DNA of 64,000 nucleotides from Hemibagrus wyckioides (Eukaryota > Chordata > Actinopteri > Siluriformes > Bagridae). The stretch lies in the NCBI RefSeq assembly GCF_019097595.1, contig NC_080722.1:19088630-19152629 (forward strand), in the 5' to 3' direction. The notes under the pieces were generated by a model. That model had not been told where the DNA came from, did no database searches, and saw only the letters and a list, made by a program, of their open reading frames with translations. Shown here in pieces: positions 9,612 to 21,480 of this stretch. The position numbers and the translations under genes were made by a program. How positions within the stretch are numbered: the first letter of the stretch is position 1; each line of letters opens with the position of its first letter.

Positions 9612-12600
9612 GTGCTGTGGTGTCGTGTTTTGGTGTTGTGTTGCGATGTTCTGTGGTGTTGTGTGGTTCTGTGTTGTGGTGTTGTGTTCTGTGGTGTTGT
9701 GTGGTTCTGTGTTGTGTTGTGGTGTTGTGTGGTTCTGTGTTGTGTTGTGGTGTTCTGTGGTGTTGTGTTGTGGTGTTTTGTTGTTGTGGTGTTCTGTGGT
9801 GCTTTGTTGTGTTGTGGTGTTCTGTGGTGTTGTGTTGTGGTGTTTTGTTGTTGTGGTGTTCTGTGGTGCTGTGTTGTGTTGTGGTGTTTTGTTTTTGGTG
9901 TTGTGTTATGGTGTTCTGTGGCGCTGTTTAGTGTGGTGTTGTGTTGTGGTGTTCTGTGGTGCTGTTTAGTGTGGTGTTGTGTTGTGTTGTGGTGTTCTGT
10001 GGTGCTGTTTAGTGTGGTGTTGTGTTGTGTTGTGGTGTTCTGTGGTGCTGTTTAGTGTGGTGTTGTGTTGTGTTGTGGTGTTCTGTGGTGCTGTTTAGTG
10101 GTGTGGTGTTGTGTTGTGTTGTGGTGTTCTGTGGTGCTGTTTAGTGTGATGTTGTTTTGGTGTTGTGTTGTGGTGTTCTGTGGTGCTGTTTAGTGGTGTG
10201 ATGTTTTAGTGTTGTGTTGTGGTGTTCTGTGGTGCTGTTTAGTGGTGTGGTGTTGTGTTGTGGTGTTCTGTGGTGCTGTTTAGTGTGGTGTTGTTTTAGT
10301 GTTGTGTTGTGGTGTTCTGTGGTGCTGTTTAGTGCTGTGATGTTGTTTTGGTGTTGTGTTGTGGTGTTCTGTGGTGCTGTTTAGTGGTGTGATGTTGTTT
10401 TAGTGTTGTGTTGTGGTGTTCTGTGGTGCTGTTTAGTGGTGTGGTGTTGTGTTGTGGTGTTCTGTGGTGCTGTTTAGTGTGGTGTTGTTTTAGTGTTGTG
10501 TTGTGGTGTTCTGTGGTGCTGTTTAGTGCTGTGATGTTGTTTTAGTGTTGTGTTGTGGTGTTCTGTGGTGCTGTTTAGTGGTGTGATGTTGTTTTAGTGT
10601 TGTGTTGTGGTGTTCTGTGGTGCTGTTTAGTGGTGTGATGTTGTTTTGGTGTTGTGTTGTGGTGTTCTGTGGTGCTGTTTAGTGGTGTGATGTTGTTTTG
10701 GTGTTGTGTTGTGGTGTTCTGTGGTGCTGTTTAGTGGTGTGTTGTTTTGGTGTTGTGTTGTGGTGTTCTGTGGTGCTGTTTAGTGCTGTGATGTTGTTTT
10801 AGTGTTGTGTTGTGGTGTTCTGTGGTGCTGTTTAGTGGTGTGATGTTGTTTTAGTGTTGTGTTGTGGTGTTCTGTGGTGCTGTTTAGTGGTGTGTTGTTT
10901 TGGTGTTGTGTTGTGGTGTTCTGTGGTGCTGTTTAGTGGTGTGTTGTTTTGGTGTTGTGTTGTGGTGTTCTGTGGTGCTGTTTAGTGGTGTGTTGTTTTG
11001 GTGTTGTGTTGTGGTGTTCTGTGGTGCTGTTTAGTGGTGTGATGTTGTTTTAGTGTTGTGTTGTGGTGTTCTGTGGTGCTGTTTAGTGGTGTGTTGTTTT
11101 GGTGTTGTGTTGTGGTGTTCTGTGGTGCTGTTTAGTGGTGTGTTGTTTTGGTGTTGTGGTGTTCTGTGGTGCTGTTTAGTGGTGTGATGTTGTTTTAGTG
11201 TTGTGTTGTGGTGTTCTGTGGTGCTGTTTAGTGGTGTGTTGTTTTGGTGTTGTGTTGTGGTGTTCTGTGGTGCTGTTTAGTGGTGTGTTGTTTTGGTGTT
11301 GTGTTGTGGTGTTCTGTGGTGCTGTTTAGTGGTGTGATGTTGTTTTAGTGTTGTGTTGTGGTGTTCTGTGGTGCTGTTTAGTGGTGTGGTGTTGTGTTGT
11401 GGTGTTCTGTGGTGCTGTTTAGTGTGGTGTTGTTTTAGTGTTGTGTTGTGGTGTTCTGTGGTGCTGTTTAGTGCTGTGATGTTGTTTTAGTGTTGTGTTG
11501 TGGTGTTCTGTGGTGCTGTTTAGTGGTGTGATGTTGTTTTAGTGTTGTGTTGTGGTGTTCTGTGGTGCTGTTTAGTGGTGTGATGTTGTTTTGGTGTTGT
11601 GTTGTGGTGTTCTGTGGTGCTGTTTAGTGGTGTGATGTTGTTTTGGTGTTGTGTTGTGGTGTTCTGTGGTGCTGTTTAGTGGTGTGTTGTTTTGGTGTTG
11701 TGTTGTGGTGTTCTGTGGTGCTGTTTAGTGCTGTGATGTTGTTTTAGTGTTGTGTTGTGGTGTTCTGTGGTGCTGTTTAGTGGTGTGATGTTGTTTTAGT
11801 GTTGTGTTGTGGTGTTCTGTGGTGCTGTTTAGTGGTGTGTTGTTTTGGTGTTGTGTTGTGGTGTTCTGTGGTGCTGTTTAGTGGTGTGTTGTTTTGGTGT
11901 TGTGTTGTGGTGTTCTGTGGTGCTGTTTAGTGGTGTGTTGTTTTGGTGTTGTGTTGTGGTGTTCTGTGGTGCTGTTTAGTGGTGTGATGTTGTTTTAGTG
12001 TTGTGTTGTGGTGTTCTGTGGTGCTGTTTAGTGGTGTGTTGTTTTGGTGTTGTGTTGTGGTGTTCTGTGGTGCTGTTTAGTGGTGTGTTGTTTTGGTGTT
12101 GTGGTGTTCTGTGGTGCTGTTTAGTGGTGTGATGTTGTTTTAGTGTTGTGTTGTGGTGTTCTGTGGTGCTGTTTAGTGGTGTGTTGTTTTGGTGTTGTGT
12201 TGTGGTGTTCTGTGGTGCTGTTTAGTGGTGTGTTGTTTTGGTGTTGTGTTGTGGTGTTCTGTGGTGCTGTTTAGTGGTGTGATGTTGTTTTAGTGTTGTG
12301 TTGTGGTGTTCTGTGGTGCTGTTTAGTGTGGTGTTGTTTTGGTGTTGTGTTGTGGTGTTCTGTGGTGCTGTTTAGTGGTGTGATGTTGTTTTAGTGTTGT
12401 GTTGTGGTGTTCTGTGGTGCTGTTTAGTGTGGTGTTGTTTTGTGTTGTGGTGTTCTGTGGTGCTGTTTAGTGTGGTGTTGTTTTGGTGTTGTGGTGTTCT
12501 GTGGTGCTGTTTAGTGGTGTGTTGTTTTGGTGTTGTGTTGTGGTGTTCTGTGGTGCTGTTTAGTGTGGTGTTGTTTTGGTGTTGTGGTGTTCTGTGGTGC

Positions 12601-13548
12601 TGTTTAGTGGTGTGTTGTTTTGGTGTTGTGTTGTGGTGTTCTGTGGTGCTGTTTAGTGTGGTGTTGTTTTGGTGCTGTGGTGTTCTGTGGTGCTGTTTAG
12701 TGTGGTGTTGTTTTGGTGCTGTGGTGTTCTGTGGTGCTGTTTAGTGTGGTGTTGTTTTGGTGCTGTGGTGTTCTGTGGTGCTGTTTAGTGTGGTGTTGTT
12801 TTGGTGCTGTGGTGTTCTGTGGTGCTGTTTAGTGTGGTGTTGTTTTGGTGCTGTGGTGTTCTGTGGTGCTGTTTAGTGGTGTGTTGTTTTGGTGTTGTGT
12901 TGTGGTGTTCTGTGGTGCTGTTTAGTGTGGTGTTGTTTTGGTGTTGTGTTGTGGTGTTCTGTGGTGCTGTTTAGTGTGGTGTTGTTTTGGTGTTGTGTTG
13001 TGGTGTTCTGTGGTGCTGTTTAGTGGTGTGATGTTGTTTTGGTGTTGTGGTGTTCTGTGGTGCTGTTTAGTGTGGTGTTGTTTTGGTGTTGTGTTGTGGT
13101 GTTCTGTGGTGCTGTTTAGTGGTGTGTTGTTTTGGTGTTGTGTTGTGGTGTTCTGTGGTGCTGTGTTGTGGTGTTTTGTTTTTGGTGTTCTGCGGTGCTG
13201 TTTAGTGGTGTGATGTTGTTTTGGTGTTGTGTTGTGGTGTTCTGTGGTGCTGTTTAGTGGTGTGTTGTTTTGGTGTTGTGTTGTGGTGTTCTGTGGTGCT
13301 GTGTTGTGGTGTTTTGTTTTTGGTGTTCTGCGGTGCTGTTTAGTGGTGTGATGTTGTTTTGGTGTTGTGTTGTGGTGTTCTGTTGTGGTGTTCTGTGGTG
13401 CTGTTTAGTGGTGTGATGTTGTTTTGGTGTTGTGTTGTAGTGTTCTGTGGTGCTGTTTAGTGTGGTGTTGTTTTGGTGTTGTGTTGTGGTGTGGTGTTGT
13501 TTTGGTGTTGTGTTGTGTTCTGTAGTGCTGTTTTGTGGTGTTGTGTGG
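9612..13548. repeat. GT-rich minisatellite, unit about 49-52 bp, with about 945-bp higher-order repeat
   Basis: The core unit is GTGTTGTGGTGTTCTGTGG then TGCTGTTTAGTG, followed by a variable linker (GTGTGATGTTGTTTTAGTG, GTGTGTTGTTTTGGTG, CTGTGATGTTGTTTT or TGGTGTTGTTTT). Linker differences make units of about 43-52 bp, roughly 80 copies. The first 350 bp is a less ordered mix of GTGTTGTG and GTGGTTCTG subrepeats, and regular units begin near 9950. The plus strand is almost all G and T, a strong strand asymmetry. A block of about 945 bp is duplicated in tandem (about 10381-11325 and 11326-12270). Cys/Val/Trp-rich open frames here are artefacts. Confidence 0.97.
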
Positions 13549-13650
13549 TGGTATTTTTTTTTCTTTGGATCTAAGACAACTGGCTGAGATCCTGTGCACA
13601 GGTTGTGAAGAGATTACCTCCAGCCTGGTGGAACTGTGGCATCCAGGAAA
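13549..13650. other. Short spacer between two unrelated arrays
   Basis: About 100 bp of ordinary sequence (including a poly-T near 13551) separates the GT-rich array from the 44-bp array. No feature recognised. Confidence 0.8.
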
Positions 13651-16600
13651 CAAGTGAGTGAGGTTTTTTCAGTTCCTCCTCCGGTTCCTCCTTCAGTTAT
13701 TTCAGTAAAGTAAGTGAGGTTTCTTCAGTTCCTTCAGTAATGTGAGTGAGCTTTCCTTCAGTTCCTCCTTCAATTACTTCAGTAAAGTGAGTGATGTTTC
13801 TTTAGGTCCTCCTTCATTAGTGAGTGTTATTTCTTCAGTTCCTCATTAAGTTGTAAGTGAGGTTTCATCAGTTTCTCTTTCAGTAGTGAGTGAGGTTTAT
13901 TCAGTTCTTCCTAAAGTTTCTTCAGTAAAGTGAGTGAGCTTGCTTCAGGTCCTCCTTCAGCTCCTTTAGTAAAGTGAGTGAGCTTTCTTCAGTTCCTCCT
14001 TAAGTATTAAGGTGAGGTTTCTTCAGTTTCAGCTTCAGTAGTGAGTGAGGTTTCTTCAGCTCCTTCAGTAAAGTGAGTGAGCTTTCTTCAGTTCCTCCTT
14101 CAGCTCCTTCAGTAAAGTGAGTGAGCTTTCTTCAGTTCCTCCTTCAGCTCCTTCAGTAAAGTGAGTGAGCTTTCTTCAGTTCCTCCTTCAGCTCATTCAG
14201 TAAAGTGAGTGAGCTTTCTTCAGTTCCTCCTTCAGTAAAGTGAGTGAGCTTTCTTCAGTTCCTCCTTCAGTAAAGTGAGTGAGCTTTCTTCAGTTCCTCC
14301 TTCAGCTCCTTCAGTAAAGTGAGTGAGCTTTCTTCAGTTCCTCCTTCAGTAAAGTGAGTGAGCTTTCTTCAGTTCCTCCTTCAGCTCCTTCAGTAAAGTG
14401 AGTGAGCTTTCTTCAGTTCCTCCTTCAGCTCCTTCAGTAAAGTGAGTGAGCTTTCTTCAGTTCCTCCTTCAGCTCCTTCAGTAAAGTGAGTGAGCTTTCT
14501 TCAGTTCCTCCTTCAGTAAAGTGAGTGAGCTTTCTTCAGTTCCTCCTTCAGTAAAGTGAGTGAGCTTTCTTCAGTTCCTCCTTCAGCTCCTTCAGTAAAG
14601 TGAGTGAGCTTTCTTCAGTTCCTCCTTCAGCTCCTTCAGTAAAGTGAGTGAGCTTTCTTCAGTTCCTCCTTCAGCTCCTTCAGAAAAGTGAGTGAGCTTT
14701 CTTCAGTTCCTCCTTCAGCTCCTTCAGTAAAGTGAGTGAGCTTTCTTCAGTTCCTCCTTCAGTAAAGTGAGTGAGCTTTCTTCAGTTCCTCCTTCAGCTC
14801 CTTCAGTAAAGTGAGTGAGCTTTCTTCAGTTCCTCCTTCAGCTCCTTCGGTAAAGTGAGTGAGCTTTCTTCAGTTCCTCCTTCAGCTCCTTCAGTAAAGT
14901 GAGTGAGCTTTCTTCAGTTCCTCCTTCAGCTCATTCAGTAAAGTGAGTGAGCTTTCTTCAGTTCCTCCTTCAGTAAAGTGAGTGAGCTTTCTTCAGTTCC
15001 TCCTTCAGCTCCTTCAGTAAAGTGAGTGAGCTTTCTTCAGTTCCTCCTTCAGTAAAGTGAGTGAGCTTTCTTCAGTTCCTCCTTCAGCTCCTTCAGTAAA
15101 GTGAGTGAGCTTTCTTCAGTTCCTCCTTCAGTAAAGTGAGTGAGCTTTCTTCAGTTCCTCCTTCAGCTCCTTCAGTAAAGTGAGTGAGCTTTCTTCAGTT
15201 CCTCCTTCAGCTCCTTCAGAAAAGTGAGTGAGCTTTCTTCAGTTCCTCCTTCAGCTCATTCAGTAAAGTGAGTGAGCTTTCTTCAGTTCCTCCTTCAGTA
15301 AAGTGAGTGAGCTTTCTTCAGTTCCTCCTTCAGCTCCTTCAGTAAAGTGAGTGAGCTTTCTTCAGTTCCTCCTTCAGCTCCTTCGGTAAAGTGAGTGAGC
15401 TTTCTTCAGTTCCTCCTTCAGCTCCTTCGGTAAAGTGAGTGAGCTTTCTTCAGTTCCTCCTTCAGCTCCTTCGGTAAAGTGAGTGAGCTTTCTTCAGTTC
15501 CTCCTTCAGTAAAGTGAGTGAGCTTTCTTCAGTTCCTCCTTCAGCTCATTCAGTAAAGTGAGTGAGCTTTCTTCAGTTCCTCCTTCAGTAAAGTGAGTGA
15601 GCTTTCTTCAGTTCCTCCTTCAGCTCCTTCAGTAAAGTGAGTGAGCTTTCTTCAGTTCCTCCTTCAGTAAAGTGAGTGAGCTTTCTTCAGTTCCTCCTTC
15701 AGCTCCTTCAGTAAAGTGAGTGAGCTTTCTTCAGTTCCTCCTTCAGCTCCTTCGGTAAAGTGAGTGAGCTTTCTTCAGTTCCTCCTTCAGCTCCTTCGGT
15801 AAAGTGAGTGAGCTTTCTTCAGTTCCTCCTTCAGCTCCTTCGGTAAAGTGAGTGAGCTTTCTTCAGTTCCTCCTTCAGTAAAGTGAGTGAGCTTTCTTCA
15901 GTTCCTCCTTCAGCTCATTCAGTAAAGTGAGTGAGCTTTCTTCAGTTCCTCCTTCAGTAAAGTGAGTGAGCTTTCTTCAGTTCCTCCTTCAGCTCCTTCA
16001 GTAAAGTGAGTGAGCTTTCTTCAGTTCCTCCTTCAGTAAAGTGAGTGAGCTTTCTTCAGTTCCTCCTTCAGCTCCTTCAGTAAAGTGAGTGAGCTTTCTT
16101 CAGTTCCTCCTTCAGCTCCTTCGGTAAAGTGAGTGAGCTTTCTTCAGTTCCTCCTTCAGCTCCTTCAGTAAAGTGAGTGAGCTTTCTTCAGTTCCTCCTT
16201 CAGCTCCTTCAGTAAAGTGAGTGAGCTTTCTTCAGTTCCTCCTTCAGCTCCTTCAGTAAAGTGAGTGAGCTTTCTTCAGTTCCTCCTTCAGCTCCTTCAG
16301 TAAAGTGAGTGAGCTTTCTTCAGTTCCTCCTTCAGCTCCTTCAGTAAAGTGAGTGAGCTTTCTTCAGTTCCTCCTTCAGCTCCTTCAGTAAAGTGAGTGA
16401 GCTTTCTTCAGTTCCTCCTTCAGCTCCTTCAGTAAAGTGAGTGAGCTTTCTTCAGTTCCTCCTTCAGCTCCTTCAGTAAAGTGAGTGAGCTTTCTTCAGT
16501 TCCTCCTTCAGCTCCTTCAGTAAAGTGAGTGAGCTTTCTTCAGTTCCTCCTTCAGCTCCTTCAGTAAAGTGAGTGAGCTTTCTTCAGTTCCTCCTTCAGC

Positions 16601-17278
16601 TCCTTCAGTAAAGTGAGTGAGCTTTCTTCAGTTCCTCCTTCAGCTCCTTCAGTAAAGTGAGTGAGCTTTCTTCAGTTCCTCCTTCAGCTCCTTCAGTAAA
16701 GTGAGTGAGCTTTCTTCAGTTCCTCCTTCAGCTCCTTCAGTAAAGTGAGTGAGCTTTCTTCAGTTCCTCCTTCAGCTCATTCAGTAAAGTGAGTGAGCTT
16801 TCTTCAGTTCCTCCTTCAGCTCATTCAGTAAAGTGAGTGAGCTTTCTTCAGTTCCTCCTTCAGCTCCTTCAGTAAAGTGAGTGAGCTTTCTTCAGTTCCT
16901 CCTTCAGCTCCTTCAGTAAAGTGAGTGAGCTTTCTTCAGTTCCTCCTTCAGCTCCTTCAGTAAAGTGAGTGAGCTTTCTTCAGTTCCTCCTTCAGCTCCT
17001 TCAGTAAAGTGAGTGAGCTTTCTTCAGTTCCTCCTTCAGCTCCTTCGGTAAAGTGAGTGAGCTTTCTTCAGTTCCTCCTTCAGCTCCTTCAGTAAAGTGA
17101 GTGAGCTTTCTTCAGTTCCTCCTTCAGCTCCTTCAGTAAAGTGAGTGAGCTTTCTTCAGTTCCTCCTTCAGCTCCTTCAGTAAAGTGAGTGAGCTTTCTT
17201 CAGTTCCTCCTTCAGCTCCTTCAGTAAAGTGAGTGAGCTTTCTTCAGTTCCTCCTTCAGCTCCTTCAGTAAAGTGAGC
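13651..17278. repeat. 44-bp minisatellite (35-bp short form), higher-order structure
   Basis: The unit consists of GTGAGTGAGCTTTCTTCAG, TTCCTCCTTCA, GCTCCTTCA and GTAAA, in that order: 44 bp. A short 35-bp form lacks the GCTCCTTCA piece. Other variants are CTCATTCAG, CTTCGGTAAA and CAGAAAAG. From 13651 to about 14040 the copies are strongly diverged. From there to 17278 they are nearly identical, and the array stops sharply at GTGAGCAAGG. About 80 units. A mixed higher-order pattern of long, short, CATTCAG and CGGTAAA copies repeats around 15245-16115, while 16120-17278 is almost pure 44-bp copies. No coding potential. Confidence 0.97.
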
Positions 17279-17655
17279 AAGGTTGCTTTAGATCCTCACA
17301 CACTTTAGTTCTTGCTGCAGAATAGCTCCAGTTTACTGTTTGACACTTAAATGATAAGAAGGAAATGAGTTTAGTTTCAACTTCTCCAGTCATATCCCAC
17401 CTTTATTAGACATTCTGAAGAAACCAGTGTGCAGCAGAGATCACAGGTAGCTGTAGGTTGCTAGTGCAGTTGGCATGAATCCTAGATTTCTGTTGTTAGC
17501 AAAATAAACTTGAGCAGAAACTTGTTGCTTTTTGGTGATTTTCTCTGTATGCATGTCTCTTGAAGAAGTATTGATCTGATCATATGAAACTTCTCAAACA
17601 GCACATGGAAGCAGGAACACACTTTTTCAAGTAGAAAAAGCAATCAGACAGAAAA
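17279..17655. other. Unannotated sequence
   Basis: Low-copy DNA between the 44-bp array and a decayed Tc1 copy. No gene seen. Confidence 0.55.
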
Positions 17656-18800
17656 GAAACTAAAGTCTACACTGTCTGGGCAAAACAAAAAACACAGTCT
17701 GAGATTTCAGCGCTTTTAGCTTTGATTACAGCACACACTCATCGTAGGGCTGCTTTCACAAACTGGTGCAACATCACAACATTTATTTCATCCACTGACT
17801 GCTGCCTGAGCTCTGGTGTTGAGTACAGGAGAGAGAGTCGAAGCTCTCTGTAACGAACATCACAGTCAGTCAGAGGGGTTAAGTTCAGGACTCTGAGGTG
17901 GTCAGTTCATATGTGAAAATGGTTCTCTCCTGGTTCTCTCCAAAACCCATGAATTTTAGCATTTTGATGTTCTTGTGCTGTCAGGAAAGAAAAGATCCAC
18001 TGAGGGAAAAAACCTGCTCACTCTGTACATTCAGAATTTATTTTACTACCTTTTATCACCATAACACTTTCACACTCTTCCCTTCTTATCCTGACACACG
18101 CAGGATTTTCACATCAGGATCCTCACATCAGCATCCTCACACATTCCTTACATCAAGATCCTCACACATCCTTCACATCAGGATCCTCACACACTCCTTA
18201 CATCAGGATCCTCACACACTCCTCACATCAGGATCCTTACACACTCCTCACATCAGGATCCTCACACACTCCTCACATCAGGATCCTCACATACTCCTCA
18301 CATCAGCATCCTTACATCATGGCCCTCACACTCTCCTCACATCAGGTTCCTATTATCAGAATCCTCACACACTCCTTATACCAGGATCCTCACACACACC
18401 TTACATCAGGATCCTCACACACTCCTCACGTCACACGGCTAAAATTCATCTAATCAGACCACAGGAGCTTTTTCCAGTCTGCTCCACAGTCCAATCCGAG
18501 CACACAAGCAACACTTTTCTCCAATTATCCTCACTAATGAGCGGCTTTCTTGTGGTCAGCCAGATGTTTATTCCTGATCCTGAAAGTTCTCGTCATATTG
18601 CGTGTGTGGAAACTCTCTCACTCTCATGACTAATCAGTTATGAGCTCTACTGTCAATTTCTTACAATGTGACTTCACCAAGTGATCCAAGGATCTTTCAA
18701 GATATTTATCTGACTGAAGTGGACAGATCACCTCAATCCTAACAATGTGCTGTAGTCGACAGTCCCCAGTAAACCCAGTTCCGGTCAATAGATGTTACAC
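17656..18800 (-). pseudogene. Decayed Tc1/mariner transposase copy, minus strand, interrupted by a minisatellite
   Basis: Translating the minus strand gives scattered but ordered Tc1 motifs. Near 18490-18440, in two frames, are WTVEQ then DWKKLLWSD followed by MNF, matching the family's WxxVLWSDExxF first catalytic Asp block. Near 17897-17865 is PQSPELNPSD, a decayed SPDLNPIE block (third catalytic position; the Glu is replaced). Near 17735-17705 is CAVIKAKSAEIS, the usual C-terminal AVIKAKG. Stops and frameshifts abound. The interval between the first and last blocks, where DN(D/A)PxH would sit, is replaced by the 25-bp minisatellite at 18088-18436. Terminal repeats were not identified, so the ends are approximate. 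Confidence 0.68.
18088..18436. repeat. 25-bp minisatellite
   Basis: About 13 copies of a 25-bp unit made of CATCAGGATCC then TCACACACTCCTTA or TCACACACTCCTCA, with substitutions and short copies. It lies inside the Tc1 relic and produces the spurious plus-strand open frame 17898-18629. Confidence 0.93.
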
Positions 18801-21230
18801 AGTTAAAGAGAAGCTACAAGAATTGTGGTTCTGGTTGAAACACATTAATCACTGATCCACTCCAGACCACAACCTTGTTTTTTAGTCATTCAGTATTTAT
18901 TTTCTCAAACTTTATATAAAATTATAATAAGTTGAGAAGAAGAAGTAGCCCATAGACTCACTTAGAAGGACTTATTTGGACCTTTTCTGAATCCTCTAAT
19001 GCTGTTGAAATAACAGCCATGATGGAAGAGTATAAAATGGGGACAGAGTCATTACCGGGCGAGACTGCTTACACATCTACACAATGAGGCACATTGTAAC
19101 GGACAACAGCGGTGCTGAGAGATAAGCGAGGATAAAGGTGTGTTAGCGGTGCTGAGCCGCACTGCACTGGTGCTTTAATAACTAATGGACCTGGCTGTGT
19201 GAAGGTCTGAGCTGGCCAACTGCTTACAGAGTGTTCCTCCATTTCAGCAGCTCTGCTTAGTGATACTGTTATTCACTTCTGATTAACGCTGCTGAATTTG
19301 AGATTTTTAAACCTAAAAAGTTAATGTTGGACCATCACCAGCCACCAGAACAGCTTTAATTCACCTCAGCATTGATTCATGTACGTCATATAGTCTCCCT
19401 CAGTGTGTGTGTGTATGATAATGTTGGAAAGCTTTTTTTAAAAATGATTTTCCACTCAAATCAAACCATTCACTAATGCCTGGTGCCCTGTAAATGAGGG
19501 TGGGGCCATCCCAGAGACCACGCCCACAATGCTGGAAATCATAGGATAAAGGAGATCAAATGAAGTGCTGCACTAGAGATCGATGCTGATCCTTCGCTAG
19601 TCAGTCAGATAAATAATTTCCCCTACAGCCTTCCTGTAATCTGTTAGATGTCTGAATTTATTGTAGAGTATGAATAAAACTCGCTCTTTTCTCGACACCA
19701 CACAGAACCAGGATTTCAGCAGCGACATTCCAGTGGAGATTTCTTTGATTCTATGTAAATGAGGTCTACCGCTGTGAAGAAACGAACGATCTCGATCTCA
19801 ATCTCAATCTCGAGCGAATCCCCGGGCTCATCCTGTGGTGCGACGTTTCTCCATTTCCCCCTTCACAACTTTCGTTCCTACCTGCAGTTAGTTCCTGTTT
19901 ACCGTTTGACTGTTCCTGTGACTGATCAAACGATGTATCTGTTATCACGAGCGAGTTAATAATGAGTCCGTAATGCGAGTCAGGAAAGTTTCTCCATCTA
20001 AATCTAACAGGCTGCTTCTGCTCCTCAGATCTTACAGGAGCTCCCGGAGATGTTCAGAAGGACATTATATCAGACAATATCCGCTATATAATATACTGAA
20101 TGGATAATCAGAGCTTAGCTTTCCACAGACGTGTTTTTGACGTCTATTTAAGAAGCGTGTAGAGATCTGTTTGTTAGCAGGAGAGTTACACGCACACCTT
20201 CATGCCTACATCAACTCCGCTGATCTTCTGCTCGCTTTCTCATGTAATTGCTTTTCGCCTCGGTGGAGCAATGGAGAGTTTATTGAAGCGGTCTGATAAT
20301 CACAGCGGAGTACTGATGGAGCTGAAATGTTTGAAAAATGTATTATTTGCACATTTTTTTATAATCTTTTACGATTACTTTAGTACACCAGCGTCCCAGA
20401 CAGGAGCGTGTGGCATGCCTGGCGATGGAAAAACCACAACCTTGACACAAAGGTACAGTAAACATGACTAGCTCCACTGTCTGGTTTCTTCGCTGTCTGG
20501 TTCCGAGTGTAAGATCATCTGGAGCGTTTTGCTCCATAACTCACTCTGAGGTGCAAGGAGGAGCTCACGGCTCTCATAATGAAAGCCACGTTACACATCT
20601 GACTGCTGAGAGAATCATTTCCTTTACGCACCGTCTAAATAAAGTACTCAATTTAATTATTCCCAGGCATGAGCAGACCATTTTTTGCAATTATTTTATG
20701 GATGCATCCTCCAGACGATTAGATATGCTATCCGTGATAAACTACTCTCATAAATTCTTCAATAAAAGACTTCAGTGCTCAGCAGAATATCAAGAACCCA
20801 ATTTATGTTCAGGAAAGTTCTGTAATTTCTGTAAATCTCATGTGTTTACGTTGGCTACGTGCTCCATGATGCACTTCTGGAATAATACTGTAGATAGCAA
20901 TATAAATATGTGAAGGAAGAAGGAATTTTGTTCAAATCTGATGTAATCCAATCCTGTCCAATCCAATCTAATCTAATGTAGTCTAATATAAGGAGTGATG
21001 AAGTTACTGATCAGCCTGGAGTTAATTATTTTCTTATAACAGCACGTCCCTAATTATTTTATTCATCTTAGAACTTATGTTATAAGATTATGTCCTGTCC
21101 AGGAGACAAGTTACAAGTCTCTTTCTTAAAATAAATTTTTCGCTTGCAATATTTTTATTAAGAAAAGTGTAAAGTCCTCTGTCCTGAAGTTAAAATTACA
21201 GCTACACCCTTGACACTGGAGACTCCTTCC

Positions 21231-21235
<5 letters not shown>
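18801..21235. other. Unannotated low-copy interval (2.4 kb)
   Basis: No repeat array or recognisable gene. The longest frame is a 149-codon plus-strand frame at 20464-20913, with no recognisable domain and ordinary AT-rich composition. Small direct repeats of TCTCAATCTCAATCTCGA lie at about 19790-19815, and a degenerate CCAATC/CTAATC run at 20945-20985. Confidence 0.55.

Positions 21236-21262
<27 letters not shown>
21236..21262. repeat. (AAAT)n microsatellite
   Basis: About 7 copies of AAAT. Confidence 0.93.
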
Positions 21263-21404
21263 AAGTTTCTTCACAAAATATCAACATTTATTTTAAAAAT
21301 GTTCATTTATATGCAGCGCACGCTGTCCACGTCCCTGTAAATGGGCTGTTGCTTAATAGAAACCATGAGTGTGAGTGTGTGACTGTGATTGTCAGTGTCA
21401 GTAG

Positions 21405-21423
21405 GAGTGTGTGTGTGTGTGTC
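21405..21423. repeat. (GT)n microsatellite
   Basis: About 9 GT dinucleotides preceded by imperfect GTGA/GTCA repeats. Confidence 0.9.
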
Positions 21424-21480
21424 TGTGTGAGTGTCACCGTGCCTTCAGTGTTTGAACTGTAGATACTTTCCGTGGTACAT

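Noticed and set aside
9578..13213. Cys/Val/Trp-rich frames as keratin-associated-like proteins
   Set aside because: Several overlapping frames in different phases across a GT minisatellite; not coding.
17898..18629. 243-codon plus-strand frame
   Set aside because: Crosses a 25-bp minisatellite and runs antisense to a Tc1 relic; residues are just the repeat translated.
19030..19060. TATA-box promoter (TATAAAATGGGG)
   Set aside because: Single short match in AT-rich DNA, with no downstream gene or start signal.
20464..20913. 149-codon frame in unique sequence
   Set aside because: No recognised motif and a length within chance expectation for a 64-kb window; no splice or homology evidence.
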